This document shows, piece by piece, positions 9,747 to 20,400 of a stretch of 64,000 nt of DNA. The position numbers and the translations under genes were made by a program. Under the pieces are notes generated by a model. The model searched no databases and was not told the DNA's origin. It saw only the letters and a list, made by a program, of their open reading frames with translations. The stretch covers positions 1 through 64,000 of IMG/VR virus record IMGVR_UViG_3300035670_000190; one strand, 5' to 3'. The stretch comes from a virus. Numbering within the stretch: the first letter of the stretch is position 1; every line of letters starts with the position of its first letter.

Positions 9747-12700
9747 ATGCAATTTAACGTTGACCCATATTACGACGATTTTGAGCAAAATGCTTTAGAT
9801 AATAACTATATGCGCATTTTGTTCAAGCCTGGATATTCTGTCCAAGCGCGTGAACTTACGCAAATTCAATCTATTCTTCAAAATCAAATAAAGCAGTTTG
9901 GCGATCATATTTTCCAAGATGGTTCTCCTGTTATTGGCGGAAATCTCACGCTCGACAATAAAGTTCAATTTCTAAAACTCGAAGAAAGTTTTAATAACGA
10001 AGACGTAGAAGTTGAACTTTTTGATGGTAGAATTGTTCGTAGTTTAGACGGAACAGTTCAAGCTAAAGTATTGACAACATATTACCCAACAGATGGAACA
10101 CCAACTCTACTCGTAAAGTATATTACAGGAAATCAATTTACAGACGCTTCAAACGTTCGTGTGGCTGGAACAACCACAGAAGCAAAAATGGTTTCTTCAA
10201 ATTCAACTGGTCCAGCCCTTGTGTGTTCAATCAACGAAGGTGTGTTTTATGTTGATGGATTTTTTGTAAAAGTTAGTGATCAAACGACTGTTGTAAATCC
10301 ATATGACGTGTCTGCAAACGTTAAGATTGGTCTAGAAATTTCAGACGAAATTGTAGATGCTGCAATTGACACAACGCTTCTCGATCCAGCGCAAGGATCA
10401 TTTAATTATCAAGCTCCAGGCGCTGATCGCTATCAATACAACTTAACGCTAACAACTCGCCCTCTAGATTCAATTGTCGACGAATCACAATTTTTTGAAT
10501 TGATGCGCGTTGAAAATGGCGCAATCACTAAGCAAGTCAAATATCCTGTTTATGCAGAACTAGAAAAAACTCTGGCTCGTCGAACATTCGATGAATCAGG
10601 AGACTATGTTGTTCGTCCATTTCGCGCAACAATTAATGATGGCGCTGATGCGAACAACTATGTCCTTTCAATTGAACCTGGAAAAGCCTATGTAAAAGGT
10701 TTCGAGTTTGAGACGATCGGAACACTTAAAGTTACAACGCCAAAGCCAAGAGGCGCTGAAGATATTAAATCATTAGTTGATATCGATGTTGATACCTCAT
10801 ATGGCAATTTCATTTATGTTACCAATCTAAAAGGAAGCAGTAACGGATTCATTAATATTGCCGCTCTAGAAAAAGTAGATGTTCATCTTGGAAGACGTAG
10901 TTGTATTTTCGCTACGGGAGCAGGCAATGAAACTGCAAATGCATTTGTTTATGCAAATACTCGTATTGGATCTGCTCGTGTCAAAAACTTTGTGCGTCAA
11001 AATCCAGACTTGTTTAATGCAAATACTGACTCAAATGGCATTTATAAGATTTATTTGACTGACATCAATATTGAACCGAAAATATTAAAAGTAAAAGAAG
11101 CAAGTCCAAATGCGCAAACACTTGTGGTTACACAAAACTTTTGCGCAAATGTCAATAACTTCATTAATGTCTCTGTAACGATACTTCCAGTTCGTTTGGA
11201 TCCAGTTGCAAACGTAAATGTTGCGAATGTATTCACAAATTCATATAGACTTAATGCAAATAGTACAGTTGCAAGTGTATTTACTGGTAATGTTTCTCCA
11301 GGAAGTATAATTCGTGTTGCTGACATGGTGCGTGAAGTTGTCTCAGTGAACACTGCAGGTGACTTTTTGACAGTAAACAGAGCATGGGACAAAACTATTG
11401 TCGCAACAAATTCTACAACTAATCCATTATCTGTATTTGTACAATCAACATATACTCAAAATGTTTCTGGTCAAAGCCGTTTAATTACTGCAGCTGCTAA
11501 TAACGTCGGTGGCGCAAATCTTCATTTCTACCTAGATCGACCATTTGACAACTTGGGCGTGCCAGATTCAAATACTGTTATACAATTCAATTTCGGAATC
11601 AAAGATGCTAAGAGTTTTTGCTCTGGACCAGTAGTTGCTAATACACTCGCAACAAATGCAAATGTGGCTTTTGACGTTGCTCTTCAATCTACTTTAGTCA
11701 ACAATGAAACGTTCATTGAAGACCCAAAAAGAAACTTGTTAATTTTCAAGTTGCCTGGAACATTTGTTCGCCGCACGTCATTAAACAATGCAGATTATAG
11801 ACACGCCAAATACATTGCTGATCGTTCAAATACGGGTAATCCTGGCGAATTTACTATTTCTCAAGGTTCTGGTCTTGAGAACTTTGAAACAATTGACTGG
11901 GCAGATTCAACCAGCGCTATACAAGATAATTTAGTGTTTGTTGTTCGAAATAATAATGGAAATACAAGTTTCCCTAATGGATCTGTTGTTCAATTGACAT
12001 CAGCTAATGTATCACTAAGTGGAGCCCCAGTAGACACAATTACAATTGATACTGGAATTCCAGATATTTTAAAAGCTGATATTATTTTAAATGTAAAGGA
12101 AAATGACTCAGAAGATAAATTGAGAACAAAAGTGTTTATGCAAAATACTGTTGCAACACTTTCTCCATTCAATTATCCAACATCTAACTCAACAACTTCT
12201 AACACTGAAGTTAGTTTGCAAAACTTAGGACATGTTGCTTCTATTGACGTCGCAAACGGATTTATTTGGCTCACAAACCCAACATATAATGCTGTTCGCC
12301 CTGGAGATGCAATTTCATTGTTTGTGCCAGATGTTGTGAGAGTTCGTCGAGTTATCGCTGGAAATACCACAAATGTTCCAGATGCTGATAATGCAGTAGA
12401 TATTACCAATAGATTCCTTGTTGATTATGGTCAACGAGATGATCGATATGATCATACAAAACTAGTTTTGAGATCTGGTTATGATAGTCCAGAAGCTAAA
12501 CTTCTGGTTCATGTTGACTTCTTTCAGCACATATATGCAACTGGAACGAATGTTTCATTCTTCTCAGCTGATTCTTACTCTCAGCCATTATATGATGGCG
12601 GTGCAATTCCTATTTACACCTCATCAACTGGAGAAATCTACTATTTGAGAGATTGTCTAGATTTTCGTCCAACACAAACTTTAGGAAGTGCAACTGGCGC

Positions 12701-14024
12701 ATATACTGTTCCAAACATCCCGCTTCCAGATGAAACAACAGAACTTTCTCATGACTATTATCTACCTAGAATTGATAAACTTGTTCTAAGTAAAGATAAA
12801 GAATTCAGAGTAATTTCTGGTAAATCAGCCCCAAGACCTCTTCCACCAGAGGATCTTGATGATGCAATGACTCTTTATCAAATTAACGTTCCTGCATTTG
12901 GCGCAGATGTTCGTGAGTTTAATTTAAGATACGTCGATAATCGTCGCCTCACTATGCGCGATCTAGCCAATCTTCAAAAGAGAGTTGAAAGTCTTGAGTT
13001 TTATACTTCTTTCAATAACGTCGAGTTGCTTGCATTGAGCGATAAAACTGCATATGAAGATGGAACTGAAAAAGAAAAATTTGGTATTGTTGGTGAAAAC
13101 TTCAGCAACTTTAATATTGCAGATTATAAAAATCCAGAGTTTGGTGTTGCGCTAGAAGATGGATTTATGACACCTTCAGCTCTAACTTTGAATTATGGAT
13201 TTAAAAATATTGCAAATTCAACAACAAAGAAAAATAAGAAAACTGTTACGCTAAATTATACTGAAACTCCAGCGATAACACAAGGTCTTGCTTCAGATAA
13301 TGCAGTTTCAGTTCAACCGTTCTTGTTTGGATCATTTAATGGTACACTTGAACTATTCCCAGAAACCGATTATTGGATCAATGAATCACTTAAACCAGAA
13401 ATTATTTCTGTTCCAGAAAGAATTATTGAACATCACCACGTAATCAGAGAAATTGTTAAAGAGCCTGCTCCGCCGATAACAATTGTAAACAAATATTATA
13501 CTACAAACGTGGTAAATCAAATTATCGTTGCTCCTGGTGATGATCCAGTCGATCCACCACCAGATGATGTGCCTCCAGTAGATCCTCCAGCTGATCCACC
13601 TGTGGTCATTCCACCAGAGCCTGTTTTACCAGATCCAACTCCACCACCAGCGCCACCTACACCGCCAGTGGAGGACCCACCATTTTTCCCAATTATAACA
13701 CCTGCAATTGATCTTGAATTTGATCCTTGCTTTATAAATGTGGGCATGAATTTTACTTTTGGAACAACAGGTGTTGTGGTTGCCCCTGGATGTCAACACG
13801 GTGGCATGTGGGGTAAAGGTGGAATTACAGATCTTTGGTTCCCACCAACTGACATTCCACAAGTTGATCCATTACCACCAGTGCTAGAACCTCAAAACCC
13901 AACTAAGACAACACCAATTAATTTGGTCGGAAAAACTGGAGGCGGCGGCAGTGGTGCTACTGGCGGCGGTGGCAACGGCAGAGCAGCATTGGAATTCGAT
14001 TTCAGTGATACAAAGTTTAAGTAG
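9747..14024 (+). CDS. Large virion protein with DUF4815 N-terminus and proline-rich C-terminus
   Basis: A 1425-residue protein. The N-terminal region (FNVDPYYDDFEQNALDNNYM, then GYSVQARELTQIQSILQNQI) is the pattern I associate with DUF4815, found in structural proteins of many marine T4-like phages. Around residues 500-560 lies a GTVNVSG-like beta module also seen in gp7 and gp8. After about residue 1210 the protein turns into a likely stalk: a HHHVIREIVKEPAPP segment, then a strongly proline-rich run (nt 13536-13700, repeated DPPPDD, PPADPP, TPPPAPPTPP) and a Gly-rich C-terminal tail. The position after gp8, where T4 carries gp9/gp10/gp11, suggests a peripheral baseplate or fibre-attachment protein. 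The exact role is not known. Confidence 0.75.
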   Translation: MQFNVDPYYDDFEQNALDNNYMRILFKPGYSVQARELTQIQSILQNQIKQFGDHIFQDGSPVIGGNLTLDNKVQFLKLEESFNNEDVEVELFDGRIVRSLDGTVQAKVLTTYYPTDGTPTLLVKYITGNQFTDASNVRVAGTTTEAKMVSSNSTGPALVCSINEGVFYVDGFFVKVSDQTTVVNPYDVSANVKIGLEISDEIVDAAIDTTLLDPAQGSFNYQAPGADRYQYNLTLTTRPLDSIVDESQFFELMRVENGAITKQVKYPVYAELEKTLARRTFDESGDYVVRPFRATINDGADANNYVLSIEPGKAYVKGFEFETIGTLKVTTPKPRGAEDIKSLVDIDVDTSYGNFIYVTNLKGSSNGFINIAALEKVDVHLGRRSCIFATGAGNETANAFVYANTRIGSARVKNFVRQNPDLFNANTDSNGIYKIYLTDINIEPKILKVKEASPNAQTLVVTQNFCANVNNFINVSVTILPVRLDPVANVNVANVFTNSYRLNANSTVASVFTGNVSPGSIIRVADMVREVVSVNTAGDFLTVNRAWDKTIVATNSTTNPLSVFVQSTYTQNVSGQSRLITAAANNVGGANLHFYLDRPFDNLGVPDSNTVIQFNFGIKDAKSFCSGPVVANTLATNANVAFDVALQSTLVNNETFIEDPKRNLLIFKLPGTFVRRTSLNNADYRHAKYIADRSNTGNPGEFTISQGSGLENFETIDWADSTSAIQDNLVFVVRNNNGNTSFPNGSVVQLTSANVSLSGAPVDTITIDTGIPDILKADIILNVKENDSEDKLRTKVFMQNTVATLSPFNYPTSNSTTSNTEVSLQNLGHVASIDVANGFIWLTNPTYNAVRPGDAISLFVPDVVRVRRVIAGNTTNVPDADNAVDITNRFLVDYGQRDDRYDHTKLVLRSGYDSPEAKLLVHVDFFQHIYATGTNVSFFSADSYSQPLYDGGAIPIYTSSTGEIYYLRDCLDFRPTQTLGSATGAYTVPNIPLPDETTELSHDYYLPRIDKLVLSKDKEFRVISGKSAPRPLPPEDLDDAMTLYQINVPAFGADVREFNLRYVDNRRLTMRDLANLQKRVESLEFYTSFNNVELLALSDKTAYEDGTEKEKFGIVGENFSNFNIADYKNPEFGVALEDGFMTPSALTLNYGFKNIANSTTKKNKKTVTLNYTETPAITQGLASDNAVSVQPFLFGSFNGTLELFPETDYWINESLKPEIISVPERIIEHHHVIREIVKEPAPPITIVNKYYTTNVVNQIIVAPGDDPVDPPPDDVPPVDPPADPPVVIPPEPVLPDPTPPPAPPTPPVEDPPFFPIITPAIDLEFDPCFINVGMNFTFGTTGVVVAPGCQHGGMWGKGGITDLWFPPTDIPQVDPLPPVLEPQNPTKTTPINLVGKTGGGGSGATGGGGNGRAALEFDFSDTKFK

Positions 14025-14054
14025 AAATATAAACATTATCAGGTAATATAAACT

Positions 14055-17000
14055 ATGCCAAACAATTTAACAACAAATTTCGGAAAAGTTGTCGTTGACA
14101 CAAGTCTTATTCCATACATCCGAAGTCGAGATGTGGAATTTACGGCTAGAAATTTGAAGCCATATAAGCTATCAAAGATTTTCTTTGACGACATTGCTGT
14201 GAACGCTTTTTGTCAAGTTGGAAATAAAATAGTTTTAGATTCTAAGAAAGTAGTAACAGTATCAAGAAATAATTCTATATCTCTTGCAGCAAGCGATATC
14301 GTATATCAAGGAACATCAAATACAGTTAATACATTCAACGGAATTGTAGATGCTTGGTATACTGCAAATTCTACAATTGTGATTCGTTCACTTTCTGGTA
14401 ATTTTGATGACACCGCTAAGTTATTTGTTGAAGCAGCAACATCTCATGACAGTTTAACAATAGGAACAACGTTTGCAAACTGTAATGTTGGAACAGTAAC
14501 TAATTTCAATACATCTGACACATTCTCACCAGGAGAGGGTGTTAGAAGCACACAGGGTGGAAATGTTTATGCCAAGGTCCTTTCAACCTCTGGTGAAAAT
14601 GTTTTATATGTAAATCAAAACTTTATAACTGTTAACGTGACAGCAGTTGGTGCTAATTTAATTAGCTCAATGTCAGCTGACTATTCTGTTGGAGATGTTG
14701 TATATCAAACTGCTAGTGGAACAAATGATTACTATTCTGCGACATTCAGAGGTGTTGTTGAATATTATAATGTTGAAAATCCAGGAACTCTTGCAATTAA
14801 ACCTATTGCTGGAAGTTTGATTGCAAATTCAACAAGCACTAGTGCTAATGCAAATGTTCGTATTTGGAATGCATCAAATACAAGCTCTAAACCACTGGGC
14901 GTGAATTCTTTCAATGCGAATAAATTCGTCGTTGGCGGAAATGTAACAAGTGTTCTTAATTCTGCTAATAGCATTAAGATAACTGCATATACTCATAGAT
15001 CTGGTGTTTTTGCTAATACCTTGAATCCAAATACCTCTTCTGTCATACTTTCAGTAAATGATACATCAAATCATCCATCTTTAAATAGCAATTTGATCTA
15101 TTTTACAGCTGGTACTGGTGTTGGCGAACTTAAACGAATCATCAGTATAAGTGGAACTGAGGTGACTTTGAATAGCGCACTTCAGTTAGGTTATGATTCT
15201 GCAACTCACTACTCTATTGGCAATTTCATTGTAGATGAATATGGCACTGAAACGGGTATTTTCCATATTCCATCATTCCCAGGATATAAGTTTAAAACAG
15301 GAAATCGTTTGTTAACGATTACTGATACAAATACTTACAATGATCCAGATTATGGAATGAGAGCTGCTGCAACTTATGCTGCATCTGGAGTTTTGAAAAC
15401 AACTCAAAATATTCAGACTACCCCTACATTACCACCATTCCCAGAAGTAGACGCAGATAATCTAGTTGCTCCATTGTCTCCAGCTGAAAGAGCTTATAAT
15501 TCAGATGGAACAAAAAGTCCAATTACGGGATCAACAGCATCAACTACCCCAAGAATTCCTCTTGGGGATGGTTTATCACAAACATTCTTTACTCCTAAAC
15601 CAACAACCAACAAACAGAATTATGGTATTTTTGTTACCTCTGTTGATTTGTTTTTTAAGAGTAAGCCAAGTGTCGCTTTGGGCAGCATGCAGCTACCAGT
15701 TACAGTCAAAATTGCTGAAGTTCAAAATGGCTATCCAACTAAGAAATATTTGGCTGCTAAAACAATTCAAGCAAAAGATGTAAAGGTCTCATCACTACCA
15801 AATGTTTCTGATGCAAGTTCTTTGACAAAATTCACTTTTGACGATCCAGTTTACTTGGAACCAAATCGTGAATATGCTCTCATCGTTGGATCTGATTCAC
15901 CAGACTATGAACTTTATATTGCAGAACTTGGACAAACAGTTTTGGGCTCATCTCCAGAAAGAAGAATTTCTGAGCAGCCATATGCTGGTTCATTGTTTAG
16001 ATCTCAAAACAGTTCAACATGGAGCCCATATCAAAATCAAGATTTGATGTTTAGAATTAATAAGGCTGTATTCAGTTCTTCTGGAACATCAACATTCAAT
16101 CTTGAAGAACCACCAGCATCTTTAACAAATATTGATAAATTTATTCTATCTTCAGCAGATCTTAAATTTCCTGTCGGTACTGTGGATTATCGTGTAAGAG
16201 GAATTTATGCTTCTGATTTGAATAATGATAATGGTGTTCTTGCAGTTCCATACAGTCCAATTGAATATGGAGTTCTTCAAGATAAATCTAGCAGTACCAG
16301 TACCAACAGAAGAAGAATTAAACGCGGAAACTCAAATAGTTACATTGTCACGGTTGAAATGTCTTCATCTGATCCAGACGTTTCACCAACTGTCAATTTA
16401 GAGCGTTTGTCAATAACAGGCTTCACATATAATATTAATAATGCTGGATTGCCTAACACAGTAATCTCAATTACAAATAAGGGATCTGGATATAACTCAT
16501 ACTCTTCAAGTGGTGATTCATTACTCGGATCTTCAAATGCTGCTCTAAACACCTTTGCCCAAACATATAGAACAACTTATTATGCAAATAACTATAATAT
16601 AGCATTCTATGCAGTATCAATTTCTGGTGGACTAGGAACTGGCGCTCAAGGGTTTGTTGTTGCAAACACTGATGGATCTAATACTGTTTCACATGCAGTA
16701 ATGATGACTCCAGGTAGTGGCTATATTGAAACACCTTCTATCTCAATTCCAACTGGCGCTAATACCACAAACTCACAAGCGTTTGCGCTTGTAGCTGGTG
16801 AAACTGGCAAATCAGGTGGAAATATCCGTTCTAAATACATCACAAGAGAGATTATTCTAGAAGACGGATTTGAATCAGGAGATATTCGCGTTTATATGGA
16901 TGCAATTCGTCCAGCACCGACAGATATTCAAATATATTATAAAGTCCTTTCTCCAGATGACTTTGATCGAATCACTGACAAGTCATGGCGCAGAATGGAA

Positions 17001-17222
17001 AAGGTGAAAGATATCTATTCAAGAAATGCTAGAACATTGATTGGTTTAGAGTTTAGACCATCTTTGACTGAAAATCGAATTGCTTATACTGAAAATGGAA
17101 TTTCTTATCCTATCGGTGGTAAGTTTAAGAGATTCCAGATTAAAGTATGTTTGCTCAGCCCTGACGCAGCTCTTGTACCTAAAGTTAGAAATCTTCGAAT
17201 TCTTGCGACTCCAGAAGGATAA
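14055..17222 (+). CDS. Large beta-rich virion protein of unknown function
   Basis: A 1055-residue protein that begins with SLIPYIRSRDVEFTARNLKP, a start I associate with structural proteins following the DUF4815 gene in marine T4-like phages. The first 450 residues are repeated beta modules with GDVVYQTASG and related YQG elements shared with gp7, gp8, gp14 and gp15. Residues about 500-675 (LSQTFFTPKP, then GIFVTSVDLFFKSKPS, ending in FRINKAVF) look like a jelly-roll or carbohydrate-binding-like unit. Glycine-rich GSGY modules follow near 795-920. The C-terminus (about 930-1055; REIILEDGFESGDIRVYMDA, RPAPTDIQIYYKVL) is well ordered. It is probably a peripheral baseplate or fibre-base protein. 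No enzyme motif is visible. Confidence 0.7.
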   Translation: MPNNLTTNFGKVVVDTSLIPYIRSRDVEFTARNLKPYKLSKIFFDDIAVNAFCQVGNKIVLDSKKVVTVSRNNSISLAASDIVYQGTSNTVNTFNGIVDAWYTANSTIVIRSLSGNFDDTAKLFVEAATSHDSLTIGTTFANCNVGTVTNFNTSDTFSPGEGVRSTQGGNVYAKVLSTSGENVLYVNQNFITVNVTAVGANLISSMSADYSVGDVVYQTASGTNDYYSATFRGVVEYYNVENPGTLAIKPIAGSLIANSTSTSANANVRIWNASNTSSKPLGVNSFNANKFVVGGNVTSVLNSANSIKITAYTHRSGVFANTLNPNTSSVILSVNDTSNHPSLNSNLIYFTAGTGVGELKRIISISGTEVTLNSALQLGYDSATHYSIGNFIVDEYGTETGIFHIPSFPGYKFKTGNRLLTITDTNTYNDPDYGMRAAATYAASGVLKTTQNIQTTPTLPPFPEVDADNLVAPLSPAERAYNSDGTKSPITGSTASTTPRIPLGDGLSQTFFTPKPTTNKQNYGIFVTSVDLFFKSKPSVALGSMQLPVTVKIAEVQNGYPTKKYLAAKTIQAKDVKVSSLPNVSDASSLTKFTFDDPVYLEPNREYALIVGSDSPDYELYIAELGQTVLGSSPERRISEQPYAGSLFRSQNSSTWSPYQNQDLMFRINKAVFSSSGTSTFNLEEPPASLTNIDKFILSSADLKFPVGTVDYRVRGIYASDLNNDNGVLAVPYSPIEYGVLQDKSSSTSTNRRRIKRGNSNSYIVTVEMSSSDPDVSPTVNLERLSITGFTYNINNAGLPNTVISITNKGSGYNSYSSSGDSLLGSSNAALNTFAQTYRTTYYANNYNIAFYAVSISGGLGTGAQGFVVANTDGSNTVSHAVMMTPGSGYIETPSISIPTGANTTNSQAFALVAGETGKSGGNIRSKYITREIILEDGFESGDIRVYMDAIRPAPTDIQIYYKVLSPDDFDRITDKSWRRMEKVKDIYSRNARTLIGLEFRPSLTENRIAYTENGISYPIGGKFKRFQIKVCLLSPDAALVPKVRNLRILATPEG

Positions 17223-17228
17223 TCTATC

Positions 17229-17456
17229 ATGTCAGATAGAGCTAGAATTCGAGAAAATCCTGATTTTGTAAAAGATATGAAAAATTTTGCTATTTTAAAC
17301 ACGAATAAATCTGCTGTGGCAAAACACGAGCATAAAATGGCTGAATTGAAGCGTGCAAAGCAAACAGAAGAAGAAATAAATAATCTGAAATCTGAGGTTT
17401 CAGAAATCAAAACTTTACTCTCTAAAATTCTAAGTGCCGTTGAAGGCGAGAAATAG
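17229..17456 (+). CDS. Small coiled-coil protein
   Basis: A 75-residue, highly charged protein, ATG six bases after the preceding stop and two bases before the next start region. Residues about 15-75 are almost entirely helical with heptad spacing (EINNLKSEVSEIKTLLSKIL), compatible with a short coiled-coil oligomer. It lies between a large virion protein and the first fibre, so it may be an oligomerisation or assembly factor for one of them. No family is recognised. Coding status is supported by tight spacing and the coherent amphipathic pattern. Confidence 0.65.
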   Translation: MSDRARIRENPDFVKDMKNFAILNTNKSAVAKHEHKMAELKRAKQTEEEINNLKSEVSEIKTLLSKILSAVEGEK

Positions 17457-17458
17457 AC

Positions 17459-20400
17459 ATGGCAAATACGACAAATGTTGAAATAATCACTACAGCTAAT
17501 ACATTCGATCAATGGCGAATTCGTGATAATCTACTCGCCAATGATGTAAATGAAATAGTTCGTGGAGAATTTCTAAAACCAACTGGAAATGTTATTTTAG
17601 AGAATAAACTTACATTGAATAATGCCTCATTTGGTGTTACTCTTGAAGTAAAAGACGACGTTCGTATAGATGGTTTGCTTTCTGTCGATACCATTGAATC
17701 TGATGATGATGGGCATGTTTATCTTGCAGCTGGCGATATTACGATGGGCAATCGCGCTGCTGGTGGTTTATTCCAAGCAAACATCAACACTAACTTTAAC
17801 TCAGCCTATGTAGCGTTTTCTAATGATACAGTAGGCTTAATTAATGTAAACACTCGCAATGTTATCATTAATACTGCCAATACATTATTCCAAAACAATG
17901 ATCCAGGCTCCACATTAAATGTCGAAGTCTATGCCACAAACTTCTTTGGAACAAATATAACAATCGATAACACTGCGACAGGAACTCTTGAAGTTTATAA
18001 TCGATTAACGCACGTTAACTCTGGAAATATCTTTTTCGGTAATACAGATCTTGAAGCAACATTTAATGTTCTTACTTCCAATACCAATTTCCTAGGCGGT
18101 AATATCAGTATTACAAATACCTCTGTTGGTACAATTAATATCGATAATCGAATTCTTCAAATCAATACGCCAAATGTAATTGTTACAAACACAGACCCAA
18201 GCGCCACATTTAATGTATTTCCAAACACATATTTTCATGGCGGAACAGTAAATGTTGCTAATACAGATGCTGCAGCGGTTGTAAACGTTTCTCCAAATAC
18301 TTTCTTTTTCTCAAATGTGACAATAAGTGGCACAACGAACGTCGCTTCAAATGTCCATCTAAATGGAAATTCGCTAAACGTTTCTGGCAATATTATTCAC
18401 ACTGGTGCCAGCGCTAACTTAGCAGGTAACTTAAATGTAACTGGAACAGCTAATGTAGACGCTAATGTCCATTTAAATGGTAACTCTTTGAATGTTTCTG
18501 GTAATATTATTCATACTGGTGCCAGCGCAAATCTATCGGGCAATCTAAACGTTACTGGAACAACAAACGTTTCCTCTAACGTTCATCTAACAGGAAATTC
18601 ACTCAACGTTTCTGGCAACATCATTCATACTGGTGCCAGCGCAAATCTATCGGGCAATCTAAACGTTACTGGAACAACAAACGTTTCATCAAATGTGAAT
18701 TTAAGTGGCAGCTCTTTAAATGTATCTGGCAATATTATTCATACAGGTGCAACTGCTAATTTGTCAGGTAACTTGAACGTAACTGGAACAGCAAATGTTT
18801 CATCAAATGTGAATTTGAATGGCAATTCACTCAATGTTTCTGGCAATATCATTCATACTGGTGCTAGTGCTAACTTATCAGGCAACTTAAATGTAACTGG
18901 AACAACAAACGTTGATAGCACATTAAAAGTTGCTGGAAATACGCAGCTCCTTTCTAACTTAACAGTTTCACAGAACACAACTACCAGTAATTTAGAAGTA
19001 ATTCGAAATATTACTACTGGCAATATTTCAGTAACACAAAATATTGCAGCTGGAAACGTTTCTGTTTCCAGAAATATTGCAGTTGGAAATGTTGCAGTTA
19101 CTCAAAATCTATCCACTGGTAATCTAGTAGTTGCCGCGCTATCAAATATTGCTTGCGCAAATATTACTACTCTTGCTGTTGAAACGCTAACTGTTCAAAA
19201 TCCTATTGCTGGACCTGCTGAAAGTGATGGTTCTTTATACAGACTTCGTGTCAGTCAAACTACTCGTGGCGATGGATCTTTTGGTGTTCGTTTAGGTTCT
19301 GCTGCCAATGGCAATGCTTTCCTGACATTTGATACAACGGCAGGAAACTTATGGCGCGTAACAGCGAATAGCACTGAAGGAACATATTATACTCTTCTAA
19401 CAGCCCAAAATCTTGTAGCCACAACATCAAATACAAGCACGATTTATGTTGCAGCTGCTAACACTGTGAACTCATTGAATACGTTGATTAGAACAACCTC
19501 TGCAACACAAAATAATGTTCTAGATACGCACAATACAACCTTTGGAACTGTTAATACTACATTCGGTACTACTAACACGACCTTTGGCACTGTAAATACA
19601 ACTTTTGCTACACTAAACACCTCAGCAGGCAGTCAAAACACTGCAATTACTAATGCGCATAATCAAGCAAATGCCGCAAGAGGTCAAGCAAATACAGCAT
19701 ATGATACTGCAAACTCTGCTGCAAATACTGCTCGCGTTTCAGCTAATGGCGGATCATCATTATCTGCAAGACAATTGAACTTTATTAATACTGCAAGCGT
19801 TCTTGTTTCTGTTGCCTCGGCTTCAGATGGAACAAATGCAAATATTTCTTTTGCAGTAGCAGGTGCTTCTGCGGGTGATGCTTATGATAGAGCAAACTCT
19901 GCAGCAAATACAACTCGAGTTGTTCATGCTAATACAGGCGCGACATTTAATAATACCTCAATCACAGTCTCAAATTCAGCTTCCATTAATGTCAGAACAG
20001 CAGGTGGAACTGGTGTATCTAACACAGTATTTTTCTTCGAAGCAAACACATCAAATCCTGCAGTTTTAGGTCCACAAGGACCAATTGGCTTCACTGGTTC
20101 TGTTGGTCTCACAGGTCCACAAGGACCAATTGGCTTCACTGGTTCTGTTGGTCTCACAGGACCACAAGGTCCAAGAGGTTACACTGGATCAGTTGGTGCT
20201 ACAGGTCCACAAGGTGCAACTGGCTTCACTGGATCAATTGGTGCTCAAGGATCTCAAGGTCCAAGAGGTTACACTGGATCAGTTGGTGCTCAAGGACCAC
20301 AAGGACTTCAAGGACCACAAGGATCTCAAGGTGCAACTGGCTTCACTGGATCAGTTGGTGCTCAAGGATCTCAAGGACCAAGAGGTTACACTGGATCTGT

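Noticed and set aside
14028-14040. ATATAAACAT between the DUF4815 gene and the next gene as a late promoter
   Set aside because: Differs from the consensus at the critical AAATA end; too weak to call.
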